DNA from: Hirschia sp964352025
Lineage (GTDB): Bacteria; Pseudomonadota; Alphaproteobacteria; Caulobacterales; Hyphomonadaceae
Direction: 5' to 3'
Length of the DNA: 64,000 nt
NCBI GenBank assembly: GCA_964352025.1
Contig: CAYGPZ010000011.1
Location: 1 to 64,000 of the forward strand
A program made the position numbers and the translations under genes. The notes under the pieces are model-generated. The model was not told the origin of the DNA. It searched no databases and worked only from the letters and a program-made list of their open reading frames with translations. Shown piece by piece: positions 1 through 8,687 of the stretch (position 1 is the stretch's first letter; every line of letters begins with the position of its first letter).

Positions 1-342
1 CTCTATGGCCGTTATTTAGAAAGCGATGCCGCGCAATATCTTGGCGTATCAACAATGACATTACGCCGGATACGCACAACGCAGCGCATAGCCCATATCC
101 GCGTATCAGCGCGCAAGATTTACTATTTCGGCTATCAACTTGTTGAATTTTTATTGCAATCTGTAGAGTCACAACGATGCCAAAATACCAAGCTCAACAC
201 ACATTCCAGCTCGGAGACTATTGGCTCTCCAAACAATCGCGTAGCCCCTCATGGTGTCGCACATGGTTCGACACAGAGCGTCGACAAACATGCCGCGTTA
301 GCTTGCGCACAACGGATTTTGAAGAAGCCAAACAACGCCTGA
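1..342 (+). CDS. Helix-turn-helix DNA-binding protein, excisionase-like (5' partial)
   Basis: The reading frame is open from base 1, so the true start lies to the left of the window. The visible N-terminal part (about residues 5-50) reads as a MerR/excisionase-like winged helix: a DAAQYLGVS-type helix, a TLRRIR recognition segment and a short beta wing ending in YQLVEFL. The C-terminal half is polar and ends in a RILKKPNNA tail. The frame overlaps the following integrase gene by 166 bases in a different frame, which suggests translational coupling. Small HTH proteins directly before tyrosine integrases usually act as directionality factors or regulators of excision, and that role is inferred here. 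It could instead be an unrelated regulator of the same mobile element. Confidence 0.6.
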   Translation, partial: LYGRYLESDAAQYLGVSTMTLRRIRTTQRIAHIRVSARKIYYFGYQLVEFLLQSVESQRCQNTKLNTHSSSETIGSPNNRVAPHGVAHGSTQSVDKHAALACAQRILKKPNNA

Positions 343-1259
343 CGGACTGGTTCATCCTTTACAACACGAAAAGCACTGAAAAGCCGTCTGAGGCGCTTCT
401 GTCGGAAATATTTGCACGCTACTATGAGCAATATGGCTCCAACCTACGTACAGCAGATAGTGTTCAACGCGCGCTTAGTGATTGGTTAGACTTCCACCAA
501 ACAGCAACAGTTCAAGAAGCCTGCGCCATGCCGCAGCAGCACGCTTTTCAGAAATACTTATTGGAAACGCGCGGCGTCGCTCCAAACACAGCGCGCCGGA
601 TCATCACGATTGGTAAAGCAGCCTTAAACTGGGCTTGGAAGCGCAATGAAATAGAAGCCCTGCCCTATATTGAATTGATCAAACGCAAAGCCGCACCACC
701 TAAAGGACGCCCGTTAGAAATAGAAGAAGTGCAGGCGCTATTGAAGCATGCAGAACCCCATTTGCGAGAATTCATCATTATGATGATCGCCACAACGGCC
801 AGAACCAAAGCCGTCTTGGAAATCACGTTTGATCAGATCGATTTTAAGAATGACATTATCCATCTCAATCAAGCAGAACGCGATCAGACAAATAAATTTC
901 GCCCAACCGTCAAACTTCCTTCTTCAATCAAGCCTTGGCTACTGCAAAAGAAGATCGATACCCAAACACCCAATGTTATCAGCTATCGCGAAGCACCCGT
1001 ACTGAGTATTCGTTCGGCGTGGCGCAGTTTGCGCGCAGAATTGGAATTAGATGATCAAGTGCAGCCATACAGCATCAGGCACACCATGGCGCGTTGGTTG
1101 CGTATGAGTAGCGTACCAGCATGGGAAGTCGCAGCACAACTTGGTCACAAGATGCCAGACGTCACTACAACAGAAATTTATGCGCCATTTGACCCAGCAT
1201 ATTTGTCTAAATCAGTGCAAGCAATCGATGAATATATTCTGCGTGTGAATTGCGTGTGA
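177..1259 (+). CDS. Tyrosine-type site-specific integrase of an integrative element
   Basis: This 360-residue protein is the recombinase of a mobile element and would catalyse strand exchange between attP and attB. An N-terminal SAM-like DNA-binding region (about residues 60-170) is followed by a catalytic domain (about 180-350). Visible active-site residues are R209 (TTARTK), R301 in YSIRHT, H324 in LGHK and the nucleophile Y335 in TEIYAPF. The first histidine of the usual HxxR motif is Tyr here, a substitution I believe also occurs in other phage-type integrases. The stop codon lies 60 bases from the CCA end of a tRNA-Met gene, the usual arrangement when a tRNA 3' end is the integration target. 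The element body should therefore lie to the left, outside this window. The ATG at 177 sits inside the preceding HTH gene. Confidence 0.93.
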   Translation: MPKYQAQHTFQLGDYWLSKQSRSPSWCRTWFDTERRQTCRVSLRTTDFEEAKQRLTDWFILYNTKSTEKPSEALLSEIFARYYEQYGSNLRTADSVQRALSDWLDFHQTATVQEACAMPQQHAFQKYLLETRGVAPNTARRIITIGKAALNWAWKRNEIEALPYIELIKRKAAPPKGRPLEIEEVQALLKHAEPHLREFIIMMIATTARTKAVLEITFDQIDFKNDIIHLNQAERDQTNKFRPTVKLPSSIKPWLLQKKIDTQTPNVISYREAPVLSIRSAWRSLRAELELDDQVQPYSIRHTMARWLRMSSVPAWEVAAQLGHKMPDVTTTEIYAPFDPAYLSKSVQAIDEYILRVNCV

Positions 1260-1280
1260 ACTGAGCTAAGTGCTCTATTC

Positions 1281-1300
1281 AAGAATTTCAAAAAATTCTT
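1281..1300 (+). terminator. AT-rich hairpin after the integrase gene
   Basis: Eight-base arms AAGAATTT and AAATTCTT enclose a four-base CAAA loop and are followed by CGTTTTC. It lies 21 bases after the integrase stop and could end its transcript. The stem has only two G-C pairs, so the call is weak. Confidence 0.35.
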
Positions 1301-1318
1301 CGTTTTCAAGGGAATAAT

Positions 1319-1395
1319 TGGTGGTCAGAGAGAGACTTGAACTCTCGACCTCAGGATTATGAGTCCTGCGCTCTAACCAGCTGAGCTACCTGACC
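1319..1395 (-). tRNA. tRNA-Met (anticodon CAT)
   Basis: The minus strand folds into a full cloverleaf of 77 bases including an encoded CCA end (1319-1321). The acceptor stem GGTCAGG pairs with TCTGACC (one G-T pair), the D arm is GCTC/GAGC, the anticodon stem CAGGA/TCCTG encloses the loop CTCATAA, and the T arm is GAGAG/CTCTC with loop TTCAAGT. The CAT anticodon and the absence of initiator-type features suggest elongator Met. A lysidine-modified tRNA-Ile2 also carries CAT and cannot be excluded by eye. The 3' end faces the integrase gene, so this tRNA is the probable attachment site of the element to the left. Confidence 0.93.
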
Positions 1396-1485
1396 AATTA
1401 TTACAGCACGAGTTCGTATAATCGAGTTATAAAAATCCGCGGAAGCGGCGCTTATAGTCCGGGTCGTGCACTTAGACAAGATATA

Positions 1486-1525
1486 AATATGGCCCTACTC
1501 AAGTTTTTTAGAGAAAGGCCATATT
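1486..1525. repeat. Inverted repeat downstream of the DUF2959 gene
   Basis: Perfect nine-base arms AATATGGCC (1486-1494) and GGCCATATT (1517-1525) lie just after the stop codon of the minus-strand DUF2959 gene. It may act as a terminator for that gene, but the minus-strand side lacks a clear T run. Confidence 0.4.
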
Positions 1526-1548
1526 CTTTGTTGAATTCCGCTAAGGAA

Positions 1549-2217
1549 CTAAACTTCGCCGCGCATATCTTTGATAAACGCATCGGCTTCAGCAATGGAA
1601 CGCTCCATATCAGCAATAAGTGCTGACACGTCCGTTTCGATCTGCTCTGCTTCACCCTCAAGAGATGCAATCGCGCGCGAATTCAAATTATGCTTCAAGA
1701 ACAATACACGGTCCTTAAATACGGCCAGTACTGGGTCCATTGACGCGGATGCTTTTAACATACGGCGCTCAAGCTCTTCATAGCTCGCCTCTGTTTCACG
1801 CAGCTGACGCTCACTTGTCGCACGCAAAGACGCTGATGAATACTGATCCAGCTCTTTACGCCATTCTTTAAATAGATCTTTAGATACGATTTGAACGTCT
1901 TTCACACGTGTACGCACACGATCGGCTTCGCGCTCAGCACTTTCATAAGACGTATTCAGACGATCATAAGTGGCTTCAAGCTCACCACCATCTATGTCGA
2001 CAACGGCACGAAAGGCATCAAGCGCAGATACGAATTCTTCTTTTGCATCTTCCTGAGAAGCTGCAGCTTTTACAACCCGCTCGACAAGCAGATCGCGTTT
2101 CTCCATTCCAAACTTTTCCATGGTCCCGTAATAGGCACCGGCACAGCCGGACATTGCTGGCATTGCGAGAATGGATGCAGACAAAAGTGCTGCGCGAAGT
2201 GCTGAATTGCGTTTCAT
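1549..2217 (-). CDS. DUF2959-family lipoprotein
   Basis: The 222-residue product begins with a lipoprotein signal (charged MKR, hydrophobic core, lipobox MSGC around residue 24), so it should be anchored in the outer or inner membrane facing the periplasm. The rest is almost wholly alpha-helical and rich in Glu, Arg and Ala, and is predicted to form long coiled coils (about residues 50-215). Length and the YYGTMEKFGMEKRDLL start of the mature part match the DUF2959 family, whose function is unknown. It stands alone between a tRNA gene and a divergent Lrp regulator. Confidence 0.8.
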   Translation of the reverse strand: MKRNSALRAALLSASILAMPAMSGCAGAYYGTMEKFGMEKRDLLVERVVKAAASQEDAKEEFVSALDAFRAVVDIDGGELEATYDRLNTSYESAEREADRVRTRVKDVQIVSKDLFKEWRKELDQYSSASLRATSERQLRETEASYEELERRMLKASASMDPVLAVFKDRVLFLKHNLNSRAIASLEGEAEQIETDVSALIADMERSIAEADAFIKDMRGEV

Positions 2218-2453
2218 AGCTATCCCCTCAGCTTATGGTTAATTTCACAAACAAGACCTAATTACAGTGAGCCGCCTTAAAAGGCCAATGATTTGCAAAA
2301 AAATTACACATGAAACGACACAACGCCTAATTCGATCTCAATATATCAATCCAACTTCCTAACCAATTTTAGCAATATTGTTTGACATTCAGCAGCCTCA
2401 ACCCTACGAAAAAGGTAAGAAAATGCATAATTTTGGGTAATTTTGGAATAGAT

Positions 2454-2948
2454 ATGTCGTTAGATGTAGATTGTATAGATGTAAAAATTTTGGACCTCAT
2501 ACAAGATGACGCAAGCATGTCGGTGGCAGAGATCGCCGAAGCTGTTGGCCTATCTCCCTCTCCATGCTGGAGACGCATTAAGCGCATGGAGGAGCAAGGT
2601 TTTATCTCTCGTCGTGTCACAATTTTGGATCACGCAAAGCTCGGCCTAGGCTTTGAAGTCATTGCCAATGTCAAACTTTCAATGCCTTCCAGAGAAAACC
2701 TCGAAACATTTGAAAAAGCTGTATCGCAATGGCCCGAAGTTGTTGAATGTATTACAATTACAGGTGCAGTCGATTATTTTGTTCGTATCATTACGACTGA
2801 TATACATGCCTATGATAATTTTCTGCGGGACAAGCTATTAGAGCTAGGGCTTGTGTCTGACATTCAGTCCCGCATCGTCGTCAATGTTGCAAAGCGCACG
2901 ACCGCAGCTCCGCTTGGTTTAATTTCTCCATCTAATTCAAAAGAATAG
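2454..2948 (+). CDS. Lrp/AsnC-family transcriptional regulator
   Basis: An N-terminal HTH (about residues 5-60, with SVAEIAEAVGLSPSPCWRRIKRMEEQG) and a C-terminal ligand-binding RAM/AsnC domain (about 70-150) identify an Lrp-type feast/famine regulator. Such proteins form octamers that sense amino acids and control amino-acid metabolism or export. I place the start at the ATG at 2454 because the MSLDVDCIDVKILDLIQ start matches the family; an in-frame start at 2382 would add 24 unrelated residues. The next gene is a convergent thiolase, so the regulated target is not evident from context. These regulators often act on a divergent neighbour, which here would be the DUF2959 lipoprotein, but that is only a guess. 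Confidence 0.9.
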   Translation: MSLDVDCIDVKILDLIQDDASMSVAEIAEAVGLSPSPCWRRIKRMEEQGFISRRVTILDHAKLGLGFEVIANVKLSMPSRENLETFEKAVSQWPEVVECITITGAVDYFVRIITTDIHAYDNFLRDKLLELGLVSDIQSRIVVNVAKRTTAAPLGLISPSNSKE

Positions 2949-3010
2949 ATACAGAAACAACCAAACACGGCTGAAGCGTGACTTAGCTAATCATTTAGGT
3001 AAAGAGCGGA

Positions 3011-4186
3011 TTATGCGCGCTCAACGGCTAGGGCTATTCCTTCACCGCCACCGATGCATAGAGATGCGACACCTTTTTTAGCTCCCTTTTGCTCCATAGC
3101 GTTCAATAAAGTTACGATAACGCGCGCACCTGATGCACCAATTGGGTGGCCCATTGCACAGGCCCCGCCATTTACGTTGACTTTGTCGTGTGAAATACCA
3201 AGCTCTTTCATCGCAATCATCGGGACGACTGCAAAAGCTTCGTTGATTTCCCACACATCAACTTCGTCAACGTTCCATCCTGCTTTGTCCAAAGCTTTTT
3301 TCATCGCTGGTACAGGTGCTGTCGTGAAATATTTAGGTTCATGCGCGTGCGCAGCTGCGCTGACAATACGTGCGATAGGCTTTAAGCCACGTTTATTGGC
3401 TTCTGATTCCAACATCATGACGAGAGCTGCTGCTCCATCTGATATCGCAGATGCATTTGCCGCTGTGACTGTTCCATCCTTTGAGAACGCGGGACGCAAG
3501 TTTGGAATTTTCTCAGGACGTGCTTCACGTGGCAACTGATCTTCATCAATCGTGACTTCACCTTTACGCGTTTTAATCGTAACGGGCACAATCTCACGCT
3601 TGAAACGGCCTTCTTTTGTTGCCGATTGGGCGCGCGACAAGGTTTCTAACGCATATGCATCCTGTTGCTCACGCGTGAATTGATATTCACCCGCCGCCAT
3701 ATCAGCGAACACCCCCATTGGGTTGCCTTCATATGCATCCTCAAGCCCATCTTTCGCCATGTGATCAACAGTCGTACCATGACCATATTTATGACCGGAA
3801 CGCATTTGAATCATGTGAGGTGCATTTGTCATGCTTTCCATGCCGCCAACAACAACGATTTCAGCTTCACCCGCTTTTAGAGCATTTCGCCCCATAACCG
3901 CAGCTTGCATACCTGAACCACACATTTTGTTGATGGTTGTCGCTTCAACTGATTGAGGCATATCAGCCTTTATCACTGATTGACGCGCAGGAGCCTGCCC
4001 TTGTCCACCTGGCAAACAATTGCCCATGATGACTTCTTGGACATCTGAACCAGATACGCCAGCATCTTTTAGAGCACCTTTGATCGCAATTGCGCCAAGT
4101 TCATTGGCTGACATTGCAGATAAGTCTCCTAGCAATCCTCCCATTGGTGTACGGGCCATACCTACGATTACGACTGGATCACTCAT
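3011..4186 (-). CDS. Acetyl-CoA C-acetyltransferase (thiolase)
   Basis: The 391-residue enzyme has the features of biosynthetic/degradative thiolases: the acyl-accepting cysteine in NKMCGSGMQA (about residue 88), the GHPIGASGAR segment with the catalytic His near the C terminus, and the final CIGGGEG motif carrying the second Cys. It condenses two acetyl-CoA, or cleaves acetoacetyl-CoA, in short-chain fatty-acid or polyhydroxybutyrate metabolism. The start at 4186 (MSDPVVIVG) is preceded by GGAG at good spacing; an in-frame codon 15 bases upstream has no such site. It stands alone, without phaB or fad neighbours, so the exact pathway is open. Confidence 0.93.
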   Translation of the reverse strand: MSDPVVIVGMARTPMGGLLGDLSAMSANELGAIAIKGALKDAGVSGSDVQEVIMGNCLPGGQGQAPARQSVIKADMPQSVEATTINKMCGSGMQAAVMGRNALKAGEAEIVVVGGMESMTNAPHMIQMRSGHKYGHGTTVDHMAKDGLEDAYEGNPMGVFADMAAGEYQFTREQQDAYALETLSRAQSATKEGRFKREIVPVTIKTRKGEVTIDEDQLPREARPEKIPNLRPAFSKDGTVTAANASAISDGAAALVMMLESEANKRGLKPIARIVSAAAHAHEPKYFTTAPVPAMKKALDKAGWNVDEVDVWEINEAFAVVPMIAMKELGISHDKVNVNGGACAMGHPIGASGARVIVTLLNAMEQKGAKKGVASLCIGGGEGIALAVERA

Positions 4187-4386
4187 AAATATTCTCCACA
4201 AAAGTTATATCTTATTACAGCGGCTGGTTGATGCAAATCATCTGAAACACAGCAAGTTGTCAATTTGACCCAAGGGAAACCTCGAGCTTCGATCAGAAAT
4301 CCACCCCTTATCCTATATTTCAACTATCCATTTGCTCCATAATTTGCTATTGGAACAATATATATGAATTATCGTAAGATTTTATA

Positions 4387-4839
4387 ATGATTAGATTTTT
4401 ATCCATATTAAGCCTTAGTACAGCACTCTGTTCAACTGCACTTGCAGACACCACTATTCGTAGCAATTGGTCCGCTGCTAACACAACCGAAACGAGCATT
4501 ATCAACGCTTCTGGTACACCTGATAACCCAAATAGGAACTTTACACCGCGCGCTTTCGTCACAGAGATATGTTATGATCGCGGGGAACCAGCCAGTGTAA
4601 ACGTGCATATTGACGGCAAAAGCGCGACGTCAGTGTTGGCAAAAAACGCCTGTATAATTTTGCAAGGCAAGTATGACGTCACTATTGAAACAGACAAAAT
4701 CTATACTGATGGCGCAGCTCCAGCAGGGCATTTACAGTTTATTCTACCGCGTCCAGTCGTTGGTCAAAAGACAACAAAAACAATCACTCGCCGTCTTTTG
4801 GATAAAGCCAAAATTCCAGATTTAAAGCACCAAGACTAA
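4387..4839 (+). CDS. Small secreted protein of unknown function
   Basis: I do not recognise this 150-residue protein. It has a clear signal peptide (MIRFLSILSLSTALCSTALA, cleavage after about residue 20) and a mature domain of about 130 residues that looks beta-rich. Two cysteines (in TEICYD and KNACII) could form one disulfide in the periplasm. There is no strong ribosome site before the ATG. The stop codon overlaps the end of a possible decayed reading frame on the other strand. No functional statement can be made. Confidence 0.6.
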   Translation: MIRFLSILSLSTALCSTALADTTIRSNWSAANTTETSIINASGTPDNPNRNFTPRAFVTEICYDRGEPASVNVHIDGKSATSVLAKNACIILQGKYDVTIETDKIYTDGAAPAGHLQFILPRPVVGQKTTKTITRRLLDKAKIPDLKHQD

Positions 4840-5007
4840 TCAGTTTCAGCGTCGTAAGCTGATGCTCTGCGCGTAACAAATACGCGGTCAATTCCTCTGA
4901 AATGCATTGCCTGCGAAATAGAAACGCTGGCCTACTTGGGACGACTCTGCAATTGGTTCCCACGTCACACTTATTGCTGATGCTATTTTAGTCAAAACTT
5001 CCCAAAA
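4836..5007 (-). pseudogene. Possible decayed coding remnant in an otherwise empty stretch
   Basis: Bases 4840-5141 hold no intact gene. On the minus strand, one open stretch from 5007 reads protein-like and ends in VGQRFYFAGNA. A single-base shift then continues as MHFRGIDRVFVTRRASAY and stops at 4836. The join around 4905 looks like one frameshift in the C-terminal part of an old gene. I cannot name the parent family, and a chance pattern is possible. Confidence 0.25.
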
Positions 5008-5141
5008 TCAGCAAAATTGAGCCTCATAGGACAATGATTGCGCATTTTATTTTTAATTCACTAGCTACACACCCAATTAAAAACTACACAGCCAATAAAT
5101 ATAAGAAAATTCATCCCTCCAAACCAACAATAGTGAAATAA

Positions 5142-5783
5142 ATGTCCAATCCAGATCCATCTATACAAAAACACAAATGGTATGAAGATATTTTTGCCAT
5201 GCTTCTTGGATTGCTAATGATCAGCTTTGGTATCGTTATTTATCTTGAGGCACAGATATCAACAGGCGGAATAGCCGGACTATCTCTACTTATCCAATAT
5301 GCAACAAATTGGAATTTTGGCGCAATCTTCTTTTTAGCCAACCTCCCATTTTTCATACTTTCTCTCATGAGAATGGGCCTACTATTCTCAATCAAAACTT
5401 TTATCTGCGTAATATCTATCTCACTCTTGTCGGGTTTAATTCCAGTGTGGATTTCATTCTCTCACCTAAATCCCATCTTTGCCTCTGTTTGCGGAGGAGC
5501 GTTAATTGGAATTGGTTCTTTATCGCTCTTTCGTCACCGAGCAGGCGTTGGCGGAATGAGTATTTTGGCTCAATTTCTACAAGAGAAAAAAGCTCTAAAC
5601 GCTGGCTATTTTATGCTCTGCTTCGACGTCATCGTTCTTAGCTCAGGATTTTTTATACTTCCGTGGAAGAACGTACTGATTTCAATATTGGGCGCAATAA
5701 CCCTAAATATAATTGTGGCCATCAATCATCGCCCCGGACGCTATGCAGGTATTAGCTTTGAAAAAAAATTCGCAGCTAAATAA
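5142..5783 (+). CDS. YitT-family (DUF161) membrane protein
   Basis: The 213-residue protein has about five to six hydrophobic membrane segments and the family-typical GGIAGLSLLIQY segment after the first helix, plus a second glycine-rich repeat (RHRAGVGGMSILAQFLQ). YitT-like proteins sit in the cytoplasmic membrane, and their substrate is unknown. The C-terminal extra-membrane domain found in many Gram-positive YitT proteins is missing, as in short proteobacterial versions. The upstream region and gene are clearly richer in A+T than the neighbours, which may point to separate ancestry. It converges with mnmA, with 10 bases between the stops. Confidence 0.8.
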   Translation: MSNPDPSIQKHKWYEDIFAMLLGLLMISFGIVIYLEAQISTGGIAGLSLLIQYATNWNFGAIFFLANLPFFILSLMRMGLLFSIKTFICVISISLLSGLIPVWISFSHLNPIFASVCGGALIGIGSLSLFRHRAGVGGMSILAQFLQEKKALNAGYFMLCFDVIVLSSGFFILPWKNVLISILGAITLNIIVAINHRPGRYAGISFEKKFAAK

Positions 5784-5793
5784 TGCTACAAAA

Positions 5794-7005
5794 CTAAACT
5801 GCGTCAGCTTCATAAGCTGACACAGTTCCGGTGATAAACCCGCCACCAAGCACACGAGATGCATCACCCATGGAATAAAGCACACAGGCTTGCCCTGGGG
5901 CGACGCCTTCTTCAGCATCGTCAAAACGAAAGCCCGGCTGGCCATTGATTATCGTCATAACACCCGCCTTGGGCGGACGAGTCGAGCGCACGCGCGCAAG
6001 AGCTGGCGTACTGGCTTTACAGGCTTCTTCAAGCGTTTCATTGCCAAGCCAATTGCTTTCGCCCATGCTCAAAGCACGTGTTTCCAATGCTTCCCGTGGC
6101 CCAACAATCACCTGACGTTTGGCAGCATCAATTTTGACGACATAGATTGGCTCACCCGTAGCGACACCTAAACCACGCCTTTGACCAACCGTGTATTTGA
6201 TAACACCGTCATGCTCACCCAAAACACGACCATCCATGTGAACAATCTCGCCTTTACGGCCAGAGCCCGGACGCAGTTTTTCAACGATCGCAGTGTATTT
6301 CCCATCAGGCACAAAACAAATGTCCTGACTGTCAGGTTTTGACGCTACTTCGAGGCCAAGCGCAGATGCCGCTTTACGGGTCGCATCTTTATTCATACCG
6401 CCGAGTGGAAAACGCAAATAATCCAATTGTTCGTGCGTTGTCGCAAACAGGAAATAGGATTGATCTTTGTCAGGGTCAGCCGCCCGCGCAAGCTCAGGCC
6501 CATCTTCGCCAACAACACGGCGAATGTAATGGCCTGTCGCCATACAATCAGCGCCAAGATCTTTTGACGTTTCTAGCAAATCACGAAACTTGACCGTCTG
6601 GTTACAACGCACACAAGGAATGGGTGTTGATCCTGCTAGATAAGTATCTGCAAAATCTTCCATAACTTGTTCTTTAAAACGGCTTTCATAATCGAGCACA
6701 TAGTGTGGAATGCCCAAAGCATCACACGCACGTCGTGCATCGTGAATGTCTTGCCCAGCACAACATGCGCCTTGTTTTTTCAAAGCAGCACCGTGATCAT
6801 ATAATTGAAGCGTTACGCCCACGACATCATATCCTGCATGATGAAGAAGTGCGGCAACAACAGTTGAATCTACCCCACCCGACATCGCAGCAACAACACG
6901 CGTTTCGCTTCGTGGTTTATCAAATCCAAGATCAAGGTCAGCGCCAGCTAGAATGTCGGCCATAGCCTCTAGCTTTCCGGGCGCAAGGAATGCGTCAGTG
7001 TTCAT
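5794..7005 (-). CDS. mnmA: tRNA-specific 2-thiouridylase MnmA
   Basis: This enzyme makes 2-thiouridine at wobble U34 of tRNA-Lys, -Glu and -Gln, using ATP to adenylate the base and a persulfide sulfur. The 403-residue protein shows the PP-loop SGGVDSTV near residue 43, the catalytic cysteines in PCVRCNQ and in KPDSQDICFVPDG, and the family-typical YTVGQRRGLG segment. It is slightly longer than the E. coli enzyme because of an N-terminal extension of about 30 residues. GAGAGG lies before the ATG. The gene is monocistronic and housekeeping in nature. Confidence 0.97.
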   Translation of the reverse strand: MNTDAFLAPGKLEAMADILAGADLDLGFDKPRSETRVVAAMSGGVDSTVVAALLHHAGYDVVGVTLQLYDHGAALKKQGACCAGQDIHDARRACDALGIPHYVLDYESRFKEQVMEDFADTYLAGSTPIPCVRCNQTVKFRDLLETSKDLGADCMATGHYIRRVVGEDGPELARAADPDKDQSYFLFATTHEQLDYLRFPLGGMNKDATRKAASALGLEVASKPDSQDICFVPDGKYTAIVEKLRPGSGRKGEIVHMDGRVLGEHDGVIKYTVGQRRGLGVATGEPIYVVKIDAAKRQVIVGPREALETRALSMGESNWLGNETLEEACKASTPALARVRSTRPPKAGVMTIINGQPGFRFDDAEEGVAPGQACVLYSMGDASRVLGGGFITGTVSAYEADAV

Positions 7006-7200
7006 TTTTTCCTCTCCAATGGCTTCAAGGGCCAGAGCAGTCAGTTAAGCAGAGCGCTTGATACATCATTTCGAGGCAGACGCCTAGCTGTTCAAATCCC
7101 AAGTTTGAGAAAATGGTCAGTCATCTCTTGAATCTTACACATTCGCTGATAGGCTCACTAAAAACCATAAAATAAATAGGTTTAATTGGGAGGCAATACA

Positions 7201-7542
7201 ATGGAGATAAATGAAAGTGAGCGCGCAACACAAAGGCAGCCAGCATCTGAACCAAAATCTCTGAACCTTCCTGACATCGCTATTATCTCTGCAAAAACGC
7301 CATTTAGCTGGTTATTGGGTGGATTTCGCGATTTCAGATCAGCGATAGGCCCCTGCCTTGCCTATGGTATCATCATGGCCATTATCAGCGCCGCTATTTC
7401 CTACGCCCTTGTCTTCTCGGGACATTCAGATTGGATCATGGTCTTAATCGGTGGATTTTTTCTGATCGGCCCTATGCTTGCCATGGGTCTCTATGAAGCT
7501 GGACGCCAAATAGAAGCCGGACGCCAACCCACATTTGCGTAA
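7201..7542 (+). CDS. DUF2189 membrane protein, N-terminal part (split by a stop codon)
   Basis: The start at ATG 7201 has GGGAGG upstream at 7188-7193. The 113-residue product carries the first DUF2189 signature (FRDFRSAIGPCLAYG) and two membrane helices, and ends at a TAA (7540-7542). The next codon is an ATG in the same frame, and translation continues with the second half of the same family domain. DUF2189 proteins are normally single chains of about 250-280 residues, and 7201-8031 read through would give 276 codons. I therefore read this as one gene interrupted by a nonsense codon (CAA to TAA would explain it). Function of the family is unknown. Confidence 0.75.
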   Translation: MEINESERATQRQPASEPKSLNLPDIAIISAKTPFSWLLGGFRDFRSAIGPCLAYGIIMAIISAAISYALVFSGHSDWIMVLIGGFFLIGPMLAMGLYEAGRQIEAGRQPTFA

Positions 7543-8031
7543 ATGGCATTTGTAAAAAGCGCCTTTCGTCAAGATCTGGCATATCTGGGACTAGGGCTGC
7601 TTCTGTTGTATTTCTTCTGGGGACGCATGGCGCAATTGATTTACGCATTATCGACCTATCGCAAACACGATGATGTCATGCAATTTATCAATTTCATGCT
7701 CACGACCAGTGAAGGGCATAATATGGCCATTGCCGGAACAATTGCTGGCGGGGTAATCGCATTTATTGCTTACACACTCGTTGTCATTTCCGCGCCGATG
7801 TTGCTGGATCGAAAGACTGACGTTTTTGTTGCTTCAATTACGAGTTTCCGAGCTGTCACGAAAAACCCTCTACCAATGTTAGTCTGGGCTATTTTGATAA
7901 CATTTTTAATCGCGATCGGAATATTAAGTGGCTTCATAGGGTTGGCCGTAATATTCCCAGTCATAGGACTTGCCAGCTGGCGTGCATATCGAGAACTTGT
8001 TCCCAAAGGACACTTTCCCGAAGAAGTATGA
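7543..8031 (+). CDS. DUF2189 membrane protein, C-terminal part
   Basis: The 162-residue product starts at an ATG touching the stop of the upstream half and in the same frame. It holds the remaining membrane helices and the family's conserved APMLLDRKTDVFVASITS and WAILITFLIAIG segments. It could be made by termination-reinitiation at TAAATG, giving a two-chain protein. Otherwise it is the dead 3' part of a pseudogene, or the stop is a sequencing error. No independent ribosome site precedes it other than the coding sequence itself. Confidence 0.65.
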   Translation: MAFVKSAFRQDLAYLGLGLLLLYFFWGRMAQLIYALSTYRKHDDVMQFINFMLTTSEGHNMAIAGTIAGGVIAFIAYTLVVISAPMLLDRKTDVFVASITSFRAVTKNPLPMLVWAILITFLIAIGILSGFIGLAVIFPVIGLASWRAYRELVPKGHFPEEV

Positions 8032-8131
8032 TCACCAAAACCAGCTTAAAAATTCTAATTAAACGACGCTAGCAGGAAAATTGCACAGTTCCACTTAACC
8101 CAAATTTCAGGTTATCAAAGTGGGACAGACA

Positions 8132-8686
8132 ATGCTTGAGTACATTTTAGGAAATGGCCTTAAAGGCGCTCTTCTTGGAGCTGGAATCGGATTGCTCGGC
8201 CTTCCAATCGCCTACTATTTCGTCCAGCTTTCCGATAATCCAAAGAAAAACGTTGTCGCATCCAACTTCATCGTCAATGGCATGTTTTTGATCGGTTTTT
8301 TATTCTTCGGCGCAATATCTGCTTTGCCATACGTGTTTGATGAGTTATTAAATTCAACAACCCAGCACGCTTTTGCTCTGACGCTGATTGCCCTTTCCAT
8401 GGCTTGCGGTGTCTGCCTCTTCGATGCACGTAAGCGCAGCATTACGTGGGATGAAAATATCTTTATTTTAAACCGCTGGAACGAGTGTGAAATGCGCTAT
8501 GAATGGAGACAGATTGATGCGATCGAATGGGATTCCTTCCTTCACATCTGGCGCATTGAGCTAAAAAATGGCGATACATTCGCATTTCATCCGATGATGA
8601 CAGGCGCAAACCGTTTTCTAGACATGGCCAAAGAGAGAGCCCGTCTATTTACTGAAGGCAAATACAGCCAAGAATTAAATCAGTAA
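8132..8686 (+). CDS. Small membrane protein with a PH-like cytoplasmic domain
   Basis: I do not recognise a named family. The 184-residue protein has about four hydrophobic segments in residues 5-105, followed by a soluble domain of alternating beta strands ending in a helix (DMAKERARLF). That pattern resembles bacterial PH-like domains seen after membrane helices. ATG 8132 is chosen because GGGACAG precedes it; an in-frame GTG at 8120 is possible. It converges with flgL, with one base between the stops, and is not obviously flagellar. Confidence 0.6.
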   Translation: MLEYILGNGLKGALLGAGIGLLGLPIAYYFVQLSDNPKKNVVASNFIVNGMFLIGFLFFGAISALPYVFDELLNSTTQHAFALTLIALSMACGVCLFDARKRSITWDENIFILNRWNECEMRYEWRQIDAIEWDSFLHIWRIELKNGDTFAFHPMMTGANRFLDMAKERARLFTEGKYSQELNQ

Positions 8687-8687
8687 G

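Noticed and set aside
1261..1388. CTGAGCTA repeated at 1261 and 1381 as an attachment core
   Set aside because: Eight bases match by chance often, and the second copy lies in the 5' half of the tRNA gene, not its 3' end.
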